This document shows, piece after piece, positions 11,579-24,520 of a stretch of DNA of 64,000 nucleotides. Each line of letters opens with the position of its first letter. The first letter of the stretch is position 1. The notes below the pieces were generated by a model. That model saw only the letters and a program-made list of their open reading frames with translations. It was not told where the DNA came from and did no database searches. Origin of the DNA: Hygrophila difformis (Eukaryota > Streptophyta > Magnoliopsida > Lamiales > Acanthaceae). Both the position numbers and the translations under genes were made by a program. The stretch is from NCBI GenBank assembly GCA_030278955.1, contig JAOANR010000002.1, forward strand, positions 17,285,672 through 17,349,671. The letters are read 5' to 3'.

Positions 11579-11816
11579 TGAATTTTGAATAGTTTAAGGG
11601 TATTTTTTTTTCAATTGCTCTTATTATGTTACATATAAAAGCACAACTATATATATATATATTTAGTTTTTCAATGGTAAAAGCAATCTACTTTATATTA
11701 TGTCCACCTGGTTGGGGTTTGAATTTTTTCTATCTTATTTCTTTCATTTATTTCTCTTTTAAATTTTGTTGCATGTATTCTTATCACCATTTAAACAAAA
11801 GACTTTAAACCTCATG

Positions 11817-12457
11817 TAGGGGTGGAAATAGCTAGGCTATAGGCCATGCTAGAGTTAAGTTTGAACGGCCTAGGCCTATGTCGATTTTTAAAGGCATGAG
11901 ATAGATCCATCTTATAAACCTAACATGGCCTATTAAAATTAAATAGGCCATCTTTTAAGCCTTTTAAAAGTTTGATTAAGCCTATTTTAAAAATAACTTT
12001 AAATTATTTTATATATATCCGGATGTAATCATAATGTTGAAAGACATATTTATATACGAAGAAAGGACTTACAAATATTTTAACAACCTATATAAAATCA
12101 AATTAAATAATTATTTCACAAAAATAACAACAATGATACCACATATTTATATGCAATAAACATAAACTTACTAATAATAATGATAACTAATGCTCATCCA
12201 ATTTTCAAGGGATTAGTCTTGGTTCCAATGAGGCCTGTGATACTCTGGTATTCACCTAAAAAAATAATGATAAATATGCCGACCTGGTAGGCCTAATAGA
12301 TTTTTTTATATAAAGTTTGGTCTGGACCTATTTAGCTAATTAGGCTTTCAAAAAAGCCTAAGCCTAGCCTATTTATAAAAAAAGTTTGGTCTGACATTGT
12401 CTTTGATAGACTAGGCCATAGGCCCATGTCGGGTAGCATGGTCTATTCCCATCCATA
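11817..12457. mobile_element. hAT-type MITE nested in Helitron 1
   Basis: It starts TAGGGGTGGAAATAG and ends CTATTCCCATCCATA, imperfect terminal inverted repeats. It is flanked by the 8-bp direct repeat ACCTCATG (11809-11816 and 12458-12465), the length typical of hAT elements. The interior is rich in AGGCCTA palindromes. A segment at about 12205-12265 (GGATTAGTCTTGGTTCCAAT, then an A-run) resembles the SINE family 2 tail. The same insertion is present in Helitron 2. Confidence 0.75.
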
Positions 12458-13024
12458 ACCTCATGTAATCCAAAAGAAATTATATTTTCATTTGACAAAC
12501 TCATATAAGTTCAACACCGGTGAGCATATAAGTTTAACACTTACGCGCAGTGGCAGACGCATAGTGTCTAGGGCAGGGGGCGAGGATGCGACTAAATAAC
12601 TTTGCTTTATTTCATCTTTAATTTCCATAGAATAACTATCGACTATTTTTTCATTTTTTTGGATTGCTAATTATATCACTCTCTTCATCAAAGTCTACAT
12701 GAGCCTATATCTTTAATTTAAAGAATATATAACCCTATGTTAAAAAAGCTCACTAATAAAGAAACATGTTGTATTATTTTTCCTCTTCTTCCCCGTAAAT
12801 TACTGAAAAATGATTTCTAATATAATTAAATTTATACGACGATATAAAATATTAATGCCAATGTTTGAGTTTGAGGGGGCGGAATTATATAAAAAGAATT
12901 TCTAATATAGCTAAAACAAACACAACTATATAAAAATTAATAGACAAATTTCGAACTCGAGGGCGGCCCCCAAGCCTCCATATAGTTCCGCAACTCCCCG
13001 TGCGCAGCGGGCGAAAAAATCTAG

Positions 13025-13564
13025 TAAATTATAACAGGAGAAAGAGGATAACTAGTGGGTAAGGTAAAAATCGAATTCTCAACTATAAGGTTGAAATGGA
13101 GGGACTTGACCATTAAATCAAGCTGAAATACATCGATAATATATTTTTTAATAGAAAAGAGTGTTTTGTAGGAGAATATCTTGTTGAATCCTAGTACATT
13201 AAAGATATTGGTATTATTGTTATTGAATAATTTCAATAATAAAATTATGTGAATGTAATAATTTTCAACATATTGTCAAAAATCTAACCCTAGATAAAGA
13301 TAAAGGAATGGGCACAGCCGGATTTAAATAGAAGCCTGTGGTAGCATAAATCCACTCAAATTGATAAAATTATAATTTTAAGCTAAAAAATTAAGATTTT
13401 GCTTAATTTGATTTTGTGCAACCACTTATTTTTTTTGTGATAATTATACCTAGTATAACCTAGTATTTTTCCATAGTTTTTGTATTTTGACTACTATCCT
13501 TAATTTCAACATAGTTTCTATCACTTCTATAATATCACTGAAAAATTTCTGGATCCGCCGCTAG
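13025..13564. other. AT-rich intergenic sequence
   Basis: Degenerate AT-rich DNA between Helitron 1 and a SINE. No convincing coding frame or repeat boundary is seen. Confidence 0.4.
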
Positions 13565-13760
13565 GAATGAGGAATTGGCCTAGCGGTCATGTCTCGTGAC
13601 TTTCAATCAAATAGTTGGGGGTTCGATTTCTATCCAGCCCCTTATCCATCCCATTTATCCTCATTTGTAATTTGTGTGGCTTGAACTCCCACACACATTT
13701 GTCAACACATGAGTGTCAATGTTTTCTTTCTTTCTTTCTTTCTTTTTTTTAAAAAAAAAG
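13565..13760 (+). mobile_element. SINE (family 1), plus-strand copy
   Basis: The tRNA-related head contains an A-box-like GGCCTAGCGGTCATG and a B-box GGGTTCGATTTC, followed by a body (TTTGTAATTTGTGTGGCTTG) and a pyrimidine-rich tail with CTTT repeats. The same family lies reversed at 15947-16118 and 34125-34812, with matching body sequence. Confidence 0.7.
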
Positions 13761-14012
13761 ATAACCTAAGCCGGAAGCAAGCTGAGAAGTAAATCTTTTA
13801 ATTAGTCAAAATGATTTTTGATATGGCCTCGGGCGGCTCTAAACATAATAAATTAAAATTAATGTAATGTACTGTAATGATCAATACAGGCGGCCACTGG
13901 AATGCTTACAATAATTTATGAACACGATTACTGTTTTTAAGATTCAATTGCTTTTTACTCAATGGAATTAGGATTTTAAACTGGCAAAATGGAAAGATGT
14001 TAATGAAGTTTT

Positions 14013-14144
<132 letters not shown>

Positions 14145-14203
14145 GATTGATGCATAAAAAATTTGAGGTGGCCAGTGCATTTGGATTTGACGTAATTTTG
14201 ACA

Positions 14204-15685
14204 TATGAAAAGATTCGGAATGGTTCCCATGCTGGAACTAAAAATTCCAGTATATACTGCTTTTGATCTGGACCATTCAATCATATTTTATGTTAAATCA
14301 ATGGTTATAATACAATAAGGGTATAAATGTAATTTGATAAATTGTAGTATTTGTTTATTTTTATTTTTATTTTATTGTAATTATGATTTTGCAGGTAATG
14401 ATTATACCTTTTGCAGCCTTGCAGGTAATGATGCTCTTTAATTTGAGAAGATATTGCATATTATCTATCTACCGAAAATACAGAATGCGTAGAGTTTCCA
14501 GACAGAATGTTATATAACTTGAAACATAATGTCATATAACATAAAACAGAATGTCATATACCTTAAAACATAATGTTATACCTCCTCTATTTTTTAAATA
14601 TTGCTACGGACTCACCCAGCACGCAGTCCAATACACATTTTAAATCATTAATAACTCAAATTCGGTACAAGTAAAAATTCTAAAAGTTCGATATTTAAAA
14701 ACTAAAAGAGGAGACAAATCTAACAAAATCTCATTTAACTATATTTTAACTTGTATAACCATGATAAAACTTTAAGTTAAAGTATATGAGTGAACAGTAG
14801 CATTGTGTCAAATGTAGCTAACAAAAATGTTATATAACATAAAACAGAATGTCAAACTTTAAGACAGAATGTTATATAACTTGAAACATAATGCCATATA
14901 ATATAAAACAGAATGTCATATAACTTAAGACAGAATTTTATATAACATAAAACAGAATATCATATACCTTGAGATAGAATGTTATATACCTTAAAACAGA
15001 ATGTTATATACCTAAGACAGAATGCTATATAACTTAAAATAGAATATCATATAACTTAAAACAGAATGTCATGAACAGAATGTTATATAATTTAAACAGA
15101 ATGTCGTATACCTTAAGACAGAATGTTATATAACTTAAAACATAATGTCATATACCTTAAAAAATGTCATACTTACTGAGTCTTAAAATATTTGTTACGA
15201 ATCCAATGCACTGTTAAACCAGTAATAACTAAAGTTCAGTACAAATAAAAATTTAGAAGTTTGACATTTAAAAATTACGTGACGAGGCAAGAAAATCCAA
15301 TGCTTTTTTGCGAGCACGCGATATTTAAAAGTTCGATAATTAGAGTGATACAGTAAAAAAGAAACACGAGAAACAAGATTGAGATTTTTTTTAGGAACCA
15401 TTGAAAGCTCGGGAAATAAGTGGTGGAAACCTATGCCACACAATTACAAAGAAAAAAAAAGGGAATAAGATTGAGATTTATGGGCACATGTTAATTAAAA
15501 TGAGAATAAAAAGTAATCATTGATACATTTTATATTATTTAAATTTTAAAAGTACAATGACATTTTTAACCCCATCTTCAATATCAACCATTGATTTCAA
15601 GTAAGATCCAATGGCTATTAATAACTCCAGCATATACTGTGCCAGTATATGAACCACTTCGGAAAAGATTAGGGTTTTCTGTAAT
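14204..15685. mobile_element. Non-autonomous TIR element filled with a minisatellite
   Basis: The two ends are inverted copies of about 100 bp: the left reads AAAGATTCGGAATGGTTC, CCAGTATATACTG and AAATCAATGGTT in order; the right carries their complements in reverse order (about 15586-15680). Inside is a degenerate minisatellite of ACAGAATGTCATATAACTTA-type units at about 14490-14580 and 14820-15170, interrupted by a Stowaway-like insert, and a second MITE-like piece near 15172-15300. There is no transposase ORF. The element class (MULE or other) is unresolved because no clean target duplication was found. Confidence 0.5.
14581..14825. mobile_element. Stowaway-like MITE inside the minisatellite
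   Basis: It starts with CCTCCTCTATTTTTTAAATA after TA, and its body shares the 'cggactcacccagcacgcagtcc' block with the MITE at 30497-30755. The right end is decayed. It splits the minisatellite array into two parts. Confidence 0.55.
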
Positions 15686-15695
15686 TCTTGTTTTC

Positions 15696-15942
15696 GGCCA
15701 AGTGAGTGTTCAAATAAAAAAATACTTTGTTCTTGAAAAATGTTTATCTATATGTTATCTTGTCATCGTAAACAATTCGGATTTGTAAGCATGATTTATT
15801 ATTTTAAACACCTGTTGGTCTAATTAATTTGTTCTATTAACATTTGATTATTTTTTATCTGGTATGAGATCATTTGATTAATTTCATTTTACCTGTTGGT
15901 CAAGAACAAATAGTATTTTTTATTTGAACACTCACTTGGCCA
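15696..15942. repeat. Inverted repeat with arms of about 40 bp
   Basis: GGCCAAGTGAGTGTTCAAAT and the following A-run and TTGTTCTTGA at 15696-15735 recur in reverse complement at about 15900-15942, with a two-base difference and a spacer of about 165 bp. A transcript could form a long hairpin. The right arm abuts SINE copy 15947-16118. Confidence 0.7.
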
Positions 15943-15946
15943 AAAA

Positions 15947-16118
15947 ATAATAATAAAATGAAAGATAACACATAGATAAATGTGTGTGGGAGCCCAAGCA
16001 ACACAAATTACAAAGAAAGATAAATGGGAGGGGTAGGGGTCCGGGTGGGAATCGAACCCCCAACCTATGATTGGGAGGCAGGGGAGATGACAACTGAGTT
16101 CAAATCTCATTCCCCATC
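15947..16118 (-). mobile_element. SINE (family 1), minus-strand copy
   Basis: The reverse strand shows the B-box GGGTTCGATTCCCAC and the body TTTGTAATTTGTGTGGCTTG seen in the copy at 13565-13760, ending in an A/T-rich tail at the left. The GGAATCGAACC in plus orientation is this B-box, not a tRNA gene, because no cloverleaf can be formed. Confidence 0.65.
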
Positions 16119-17420
16119 ACGATCAAATTTAATCATGTCTATATGTAATGTAATATATATATATATATATTATTATATATATATAAAAGTAATATAGTCT
16201 AATTTCCCCCCACTTCCCCACCCCTTTTTTCAACAACTCATCCACCTATTCTCTCCCCTTTTCAACAGCCTAAATCATATATTAAAAATAATTAAACTAA
16301 AAAATTCTAAATCTAAAATCTTATATTTAATTTATTAGTCTAAACAGAAGAAAAAATATATATTATCCTAATATATATTTTGGGATTTGAATTTAAATCC
16401 AATATTCAATTTCTTAGTCTAAAAGGAAAAATCTAATATTTACTTTCTTATATATTTTATATCTATATTATCCTAATAATATCTTAATATAATATGATAA
16501 TATATTTAACCATAATATTACATATTTTTAGAAGATCACTTCCATTCTTCTAAGATTTGAAACCATAAAATTCATTCTCATTGAGATCAAATAAATATAT
16601 ATATATATAATATTTATATTTATAATATCGTAATAAAATCTTAATAAAATATTATAATATCTTTAATTTATACTATTATATATTTTAGATGATCACATCA
16701 AATCCAATTCCACCACTACTATTGCTCTATAAATACTTCATTCATTTATCTAATCTTACGGTGGTCTTAAAGTTCTCACCCTCTCATATTGTATTTCTTT
16801 ATTCTTATTCTCCATTATTTTCTTATGTCTTCTTAACTTTGATTTTATATTTAAACATTTTTTTTGTTTCCCACATCAATGTTTTCCTAATATTTATTTT
16901 GTTCCAGGTTAATTTTTCTCTCTTTTGTTGCAAAATATTCTTCATCTTTATATTCATGTAAGAATTTTTTTTTCTTTCTGTTACTCTGCTTGTGAATAAT
17001 ATTAATAAGTTTTTTTAAAAACGTAATGTTAAATATATATTTTTAATGCTTTTCCATTGTCTTTTGCAGGATTACATGTTGCTGTAATGCAGGATTGCAA
17101 TGAAGTCATATTCTATAATTTATTTTTGTCATTCTAATTTGGATACTACTCAAAATTATTTCAATAGCATAAAGTTTTTTTTATATTGATTTTATTTTTT
17201 TTGTTTGTTGTCTTTATTTGTGTTTTGAAAATAGTGAAAAAAATTGAAGAGTGTAAATTTGAAGATGTTCCCATTTATTTGTTGTATTTTTTTCTTTTGT
17301 TAATAGATTATTCACATTTTGATATTTTTTCTTTTGGATACAATTTTTATATATTTTTTGTATTGATTTAAGTTCATTATAAAATATAAAAACAACAACA
17401 ATTTAATTGAATTGGAAAAA
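16119..17420. other. AT-rich repeat DNA, possibly 5' part of a third Helitron
   Basis: A TA-rich run (about 16150-16190) and a CTATAAATAC motif (16726-16735) are similar in order to sequence near 50.48 kb. TCTATATGTAATG at 16138 resembles a Helitron 5' end but lacks the preceding A. Open frames are short and low-complexity. Helitron 2 was inserted into this DNA. Confidence 0.35.
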
Positions 17421-20082
17421 TCCTGAATACTTTTGGCATGTTCGGACTGTATTGTCCTTATTAAATATACTCCATCCTTTTTAAATTTTAAGGGTTAAAA
17501 AGTAATTATGCCCTAGGTTTCCACGTAGGCGCTGATTAATCATACAAAAAAATACAGTCATTCACACATCAGCGCATAATCATCCTCCTTGCCACGTCAT
17601 CAACCTTTTAAATCATTTATTTAGATACTAAATCTATTTATTAGTATATGAAAATTTTGAGAAATCTTTTCATATATTTTACAAAGATATAAATTGGAAA
17701 CAAATTATAATATATTTGATGTTTATGACAAATTTAGTAAAACTAATATATTATAAATCCTTTAATTGAATATGTTATATTTTTAAATATATTATATTGA
17801 TTATATGTAAATATGAGTCTAAAATATTATTCTCAATCAATAGAATAAATGAAAAAATTAGTTTATATAATAAATCTTGAATATTTTTTGGCATGTTCAG
17901 ACTGTATTGCCCTATGATGACACCTTATAAATGCCACGTCATCCTCTCAAAAATACCAAATGCTGCCACGTGTCTATATAATAAATTTTGAATTAAATTT
18001 AATCATTTTAAATCTTCTTAAAAGATATCTTTCTAAGATTTCATGATATATCTATGGTTCTCATGATGACACCTCAACATCTATTTTTCTAAAAAAAATA
18101 GGGCAAAAATAGAAACTTCGAAAAGTTGATGAGTGTTAAATGATATTTCTAAGGGAAATGGGGAAATTAATTATTTTTTCTAATATTATAAAGTTGGGGA
18201 CTGTTTTTGCCGAAAAATTAGTTTAAATACTTATTTAGAATTTTTTTAATTGGAGTATATCTTTTGGAAATTATTTTTTGCCCCTTAAAAAATGAAAAGA
18301 TAACAAAAAAGTATAGATAGTAGTCTTTAAAAATTTTAGGGATATTAGTCAAAAAGGACAACATATTAGGGAGTAAAATGATATTTTTAGAACCTTAATA
18401 ATGCAAACATATAATTTATTCGACTTCTTTTGGTGAGTAACCGGGTATCCCCAGGCCACATTGGACCCAAGACTAATCCATCGAGGATCTGCATGGGCAA
18501 TTAACAACACTTCTTTCAATGCATTTTTTTGCATATACAATGTTCGAACCCGAGACCTTACTTAAGCAACTAGAACTCCAATCCACTCAATCCAACTGCT
18601 GTTGGTGAATTTTGAATAGTTTAAGGGTATTTTTTTCAATTGCTCTTATTATGTTACATATAAAAGCACAACTATATATATATATATATGTATTTAATTT
18701 TTCAAGGGTAAAAGCAATCTACTTTATATTATGTCCACCTAGTTGGGGTTTGAATTTTTTCTATCTTATTTCTTTCATTTATTTCTCTTTTAAATTTTGT
18801 TGCATGTATTCTTATCACCATTTAAACAAAAGACTTTAAAACCTCATGTAGGGGTGGAAATAGCTAGGCTATAGGCCATGCTAGAATTAAGTTTGAATGG
18901 CCTAGGCCTATGTCGATTTTTTAAGGCACGAGATAGATCCATCTTATAAGCCTAACATGGCCTATTAAAATTAAATAGGCAAGCTTTTAAGTCTTTTAAA
19001 AGTCTGATTAAGCCTATTTTAAAGATAACTTTAAATTATTTTATATATATCCGGATGTAATCATAATGTTGGAAGACATAAATTTGTGCACTTGGCTAAG
19101 TCTATCCATGACTATTTATATACGAAGAAAAGACTTATAAATATTTTAACAACCTATATAAAATCAAATTAATAATTATTTCACAAAAATAACAACAATG
19201 ATACCACATATTTATATGCAATAAACATAAACTTACTAATAATAATGATAACTAATGCTCATCTGATTTTCGAGGGATTAGTTTTGGTTCCAATGAGGCC
19301 TGTGATACCCTGGTATTCACCTAAAAAAAATGATAACTATGCCGACCTGGTAGGCCTAATAGATTTTTTTATATAAAGTTTGGTCTTGAACTATTTAGCT
19401 AATTAGGCTTTCAAAAAAGCCTAAGCCTAGCCTATTTATAAAAAAAGTTTGGTCTGTTCTTCGATAGACTAGGCCATAGGCCCATGTCGGGTAGCATGGT
19501 CTATTCCCACCCATAACCTCATGTAATCCAAAAGAAATTATATTTTCATTTGACAAACTTATATAAGTTCAACACCGGTGAGCATATAAGTTTAACACTT
19601 ATGCGCAGTGGCAGACGCATATTGTCTAGGGCAGGGGGGCGAGGATGCGACTAAATAACTTTGCTTTATTTCATCTTTAATTTCCATAGAATAATTATCA
19701 ACTATTTTTCCTTTTTTTGGATTGCTATTTATGTCACTCTCTTCATCTAAGTCTACATGAGCCTATATCTTTAATTTAAAGAATATATAACCTTATGTTA
19801 AAAGAACTCAATAACAAAGAAACATGTTGCATTATTTTTCCTCTTCTTCCCCGTAAATTACTGAAAAATGATTTCTATATAATTAAATTTATACGACTGT
19901 ATAAAATATTAATGCCAATGTTTGAGTTTGAAGGGACGGAATTATATAGAAAGAATTTCTAATATAGCTAAAACAAACACAACTATATAAAAATAAATAG
20001 ACAAATTTCGAATTCGGGGGCGGCCCCCCAAGCCTCCATATAGTTCCGCCATTGCCCGTGCGCAGCGGGCGAAAAAATCTAG
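17421..20082 (+). mobile_element. Helitron 2 (non-autonomous)
   Basis: It is homologous to Helitron 1 along its whole length, starting TCCTGAATAC and ending in the same hairpin plus CTAG, with A before and T after. Compared with copy 1 it lacks the 10860-11088 insert and part of the sequence near 10540-10640, and has a short gain near 19080-19110. It carries the same SINE (about 18425-18605) and the same hAT MITE (18849-19515) with ACCTCATG duplications (18841-18848, 19516-19523). Confidence 0.8.
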
Positions 20083-20472
20083 TTATAATAATTTTTTAAA
20101 ACTTTTGGCAAATTGATATCTGCTTTAATTAAAATTCAAATTCAATCCATAGAATTTAAATGAAAGTTTATGTGGAATTCATTATTAAGATTTGTATGCA
20201 GAACATAAATTATTTTATTCAACTAATTAAAATTAAAAATATTAATAAATACCTTATTAGCCATTAGAACTTAAATATCCGGCTAAAGTTGAAATCTTAA
20301 TTTGGCATTAATTAACTTTCTTTTTACTTTTAATTAGTGATGTAATATAAATTTATTTTTATATTTAATTTTATGAATATATATATATGGTATTTTTATT
20401 ACCTTTTAAGATATATGATTAAAGATATTATTCATATCATATATGAAGTATTTTTTAAGTTAATAATATATA
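20083..20472. other. AT-rich intergenic sequence
   Basis: Continuation of the host DNA interrupted by Helitron 2. Nothing coding or repeated was recognised. Confidence 0.4.
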
Positions 20473-20731
20473 CTACCTCTGTTTTTTAATAACTGCACCA
20501 TTCCTACATTTTACGCAATCCAAGACATATTTTTAACCATTAATAACTCTAACTATATATAAGTAAAAATTACAAAAATTTTATATTCTGAAACTACGTG
20601 ATTAGATGAATTTAACAATATCTCACTTGACTATCTTTTTCTAATATAACTATGTTAAAAAAATTAATCAAAGTTACTCAATAAATAATAATTACTATGA
20701 AAATGGTTCAGTTATTTGAGAACGGAGGAAG
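20473..20731. mobile_element. Stowaway-type MITE
   Basis: The ends CTACCTCTGTTTTTTAATAA and GAGAACGGAGGAAG are inverted and flanked by TA on both sides. Size and ends fit Tc1/mariner-derived Stowaway MITEs. Confidence 0.75.
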
Positions 20732-22379
20732 TATCTTCTACCATTGTCATTTAAACCCGCCTCATTATAACTGAATTTTGAAATCCACAACGAATGAGTT
20801 TAAACACTGGATTATTAAATACTTAATAGTAGTTCTTAATACTTAATAGTAGTAGTTGGGGAATAGAGAATGATTTAAATTAGTTATTTATTTTTTCCAA
20901 CTCTTTATTTGGTATAGTGATTTGTGATTATTCTAAAATATTTTAATTTGTTATTATTCTAAAATATTTTAATCCAATTTTAAAATAGTTGGGGGTTTTA
21001 GGCAGCTGGCCAACGGAGGGGCGGGCCTTCAGCCCAGCCCAACCCACAGGCGGACTGCGGGTCATGTGGTCTTTTTAATTAATTAAAAAATAAATTTTTT
21101 ATTATAAAATATTTTTATTTATTTAAATTTAATATATTATCTAATTTAAAATTAAAAGTATTTTTGAAAAAATTAAAATACTTTTTTATATTCTTTTTTA
21201 AAAAATTAGCTTTAAACTAATATAGAAAGTAATATTTTTTTATGGAACTATAAAAAGTAATATAAATAACCTAATAGATATGTACCGACCAAAAAATTGT
21301 TTTAGTTTAATTTAGTTAGGATTAAGTCAATTTCATAATTCTTTAGTAGTATTTTACAAAAATAATGTATAAAATTAAATTATATATTATCAAATTAACG
21401 TTATATGATTTAAAATAACATCTAACCAACAAACATAAATACAATCATTAAGTTATTTAACTTTCATAGCAAACTTAAAAAATATAAAAAAATAAAAGAA
21501 TAGCTTGACCCGCAAGCTGACCCGCACCCGCCGCGTGCTTGCCCTAGCGACGACAGATTTAGAGTTTAGACTGGCTTCCAAATGAGCATCTATTTGTTCA
21601 ACCCAACACAACATTTAGGGAAGGTGGGGGTGGGCTGGCTAACGGGCCCAGCCAATTTTGACATCTTTATGTAAAGTAGTTATCCTATATTTATATGTAA
21701 GTTATTACTTAATATTAAAGGTATAATAACACTCCAAAAATAAGAGAAACAACTAATTTGATATTCAACTATTTTTAACTCCGTTTAATTGAATAAATAT
21801 AATATGAGAATTATGAATTAATTATTAAATTTATATTTGTCACTGCACGTTTATGTTCACAATGTTATAAGATTATATTTTCTTCTTTTTTTCTTTTCTT
21901 TTTTTCCATCTCTATTACCATTATTCATGATTGTAATATGTTTCTTTGCATTACTTTAAGTTCACATAAAGTCGAAGAACAACATTGATTTGGAAAAATT
22001 GGGAAAATAAATCTAATAAACCGAAAGACGAATGTACTACATTATGGCATTTATAAATTAAGTAATGATTACAAATATATCTAGCAAAATGATATATTAA
22101 AAAAAATGCAAAATCAAATATATTACAAAAATTTTTATTGTAAATTTATAAATTAAGTAATGTAAAATTGGTATGGGCTAAATCAATCAAATAAGAAGAT
22201 TATAAAAATAGCTTAACTGTCAAAGTTGCTAAACCACTTTGTCATATTTTTACTTACAAACCACTTTGTCATATTTTTTCTCAATAATGTGGTTAGAAAA
22301 TTGGCATAACCCAAAATTACGTAATAAATTTATAAACTGAAAATATTCTGTTATTTTTTTTCCAATGTAAATTTTACTT
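20732..22379. other. AT-rich DNA with a GC-rich-ended repeat
   Basis: GC-rich blocks near 20990-21085 and 21500-21670 (GGCGGGCCTTCAGCCCAGCC and GGGCTGGCTAACGGGCCCAG) bracket AT-rich sequence and look like the ends of a non-autonomous DNA transposon, possibly hAT. The boundaries could not be fixed. No genes are seen. Confidence 0.35.
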
Positions 22380-22408
22380 CCCACGCATTGCGCGGGCGGG
22401 TATGCTAG
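22380..22408 (+). mobile_element. Helitron 3' terminus (third element)
   Basis: CCCACGCATTGCGCGGGCGG forms an imperfect GC hairpin, followed after TATG by CTAG and then T. This is the common plant Helitron 3' end and differs from that of Helitrons 1 and 2, so it is another family. Its 5' end may be upstream of Helitron 2 but was not proven. Confidence 0.65.
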
Positions 22409-22715
22409 TACATGTGTAAAATTTATAAAGTGTGACTTATTTTATATTTAATTATTTATAATCTTATAAGAATATATATGAAATAAAGTCATATACTTTT
22501 AATACAAAATACAAATAGGAATTTAAAATTTGTAAGCCAAATATTGTATCCCATAATCAGTCGGCGATTTCTGTGTGCGCCTATATTATTGAAACAGCTT
22601 CTTAGAATTCAATAATCAGCATGATAGTCCACCTCAACCCTTTATATATATATATTCATGATTCATTTACAAAATAAAAGCAACCAAAGGCGTGTGGAAC
22701 CATTCGATGGTATAC

Positions 22716-22838
<123 letters not shown>

Positions 22839-23719
22839 TTCTTTTTAGTTGTGTTTTTCTAACTTTTGGGGTGAAGAATATAAATTATTTATTGATGTAA
22901 ATTCAAGAAATTTTTATTTTAGCAATTGAATTTGTTACTATATTTCAATTTGGTCTAATCATCATAGGGTTAGTTTGAACAAATTTATCATTTTCAGTAC
23001 AGAATATATTTTTATTACGAACATAATAAATAAAATATAATTTTATTAAAATGAAAATAAATGTCAATAAAAAAAAAGTTAAAAATTAATCTCATTACTT
23101 ATTAGACATTGGGCATACCAATGGGCCTAAACACAGTGCTTTAGTGGATTATCTAGCCCATTCGTAATTCCAAATAATATATAGCCCATTATTTGGCCCA
23201 ATTAAAGGCCCAAAAGGTCGGACCCATTCACTTGTCAACTAATCAACTATGCTTGTTATTTGTTCCTCGACAATAGCAGGGCTGTATATGATTACTTAGC
23301 CCATTTGTTATTTTTCTTACACACACAACTCAAGCTCAATTAGCATTTAAAACTATATTCAAACTCGAGCTGGAATGTATTTTAATATGCTTCAACTCAG
23401 CTTGATTTAGCTTGAATTTGTCGGATTAATGTCATTCGTATTGATTTTAGCTCAAACATCATTCATATTGTAGTTTGAGTATCATCTTCAAACATAACTA
23501 TTTGGGGGAAGAAAAAAAGAAATAAAAGAAATCATTAGCCAATAATGTCCATTCAAACTTATACTTAGAATAGAAGTACATTTAAACATATCTATGTAGG
23601 GTTTATATTTTCAATTTTTCAAGCAATTTATGAACTAATGAATATTAATCTCTACTTGCTCGAACTGGATTACCACAATTTGAAAAATACGTAGAACAAA
23701 AGTTTTAGCAGACATACAG
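22839..23719. other. Intergenic sequence
   Basis: AT-rich with 'gcccatt/ggcccaa' motifs near 23100-23240 like those in the LTR element leaders, suggesting an old retrotransposon relic. No gene is seen. Confidence 0.3.
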
Positions 23720-23721
23720 TA

Positions 23722-23951
23722 CTTCCTCTGTCTCACTCCTTTTGTTACAAATCATTTTTTGACACTATAACTTTGATTCAAATTTTTATTATAGTTATGT
23801 AAGAAAAACCATAGTCAAGTGGGATCTTGTAATCTTGTAGTTTTAGACAATTAACTTTTTATAATTTTTCGTTGTACAAAATTTAAGTTATTAACCATTA
23901 AAAATGTACGTGTCGAAAGGGTTTATAACAATTATAATAAGAGAGAGGAAG
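23722..23951. mobile_element. Stowaway-type MITE
   Basis: Inverted ends CTTCCTCTGTCTCACTCC and GAGAGAGGAAG between TA duplications, about 230 bp. Confidence 0.75.
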
Positions 23952-24074
23952 TATTAATTAACTTTGGGAGCATTGGGTCCATCCTAATAGTCAAACTACT
24001 AGGCTAGTAGGCTTCCACTTTCCACTTTCTGCTGTTTCAGTTAATATACTCATTATGCAAAAACCTAACTTATA

Positions 24075-24520
24075 CTCCCTCCGTCGAGTTAATTATAGCC
24101 CCCTTTTTTTTTTGGCATAAGAATTTAGTAGTGATATTTAGCAGTTAAAGTGTTGTGATTAAACTTGGTTATTTCCCTCATCTCATTTTATAATTGTTAT
24201 AGTACTGGCACTATTTATTATTTAACTTTGACTCAATATTATCGTAATGTAAGAAGAGAAAAATAGTCAAGTGTGGTCTTATTAGAATCGTCTAATTGTA
24301 TAGTTTTAGAATATATATTTTATATAATTTTTACTTATACCCATTTTGAGTTATTAATGATTAAGTAATTACATTGGACTTTGTGCAGAAAGTACAGTTG
24401 TCATTATCGTGGAGTTTTTAATCATACTTAAATTAATCTAATTTGCTTAAAAGGGAAAGTGATCAACCTTATTGGGACACCCAAGAAGAATAATGACCAA
24501 AATTATTGGGACGGAGGGAG
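24075..24520. mobile_element. Stowaway-type MITE, probably compound
   Basis: It has classic ends CTCCCTCCGTCGAG and TTGGGACGGAGGGAG with TA on both sides. It is longer than its relatives and contains a second MITE-like body (near 24175-24400), so one copy probably inserted in another. Confidence 0.75.

Larger units (their letters stand above)
9962..13024 (+). mobile_element. Helitron 1 (non-autonomous)
   Basis: It starts with TCTATATAATAAATCC and ends with CAGCGGGCGAAAAAATCTAG, a GC hairpin (CCCG...CGGG) followed by CTAG. The flanks are A on the left and T on the right, as expected for Helitron insertion between A and T. A second copy lies at 17421-20082 with the same 3' end. No Rep/helicase ORF is present, so it depended on a partner. 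Further partial 5'-end copies lie inside (about 10480 and 10694). Nested inside are a poly-T-led insert (10860-11088), a SINE (about 11397-11578) and a hAT-type MITE (11817-12457). Confidence 0.8.

Noticed and set aside
16138..22408. One large third Helitron from 16138 to 22408 enclosing Helitron 2
   Set aside because: The 3' end is convincing, but the supposed 5' end is not preceded by A and no second copy is available to confirm the boundary.
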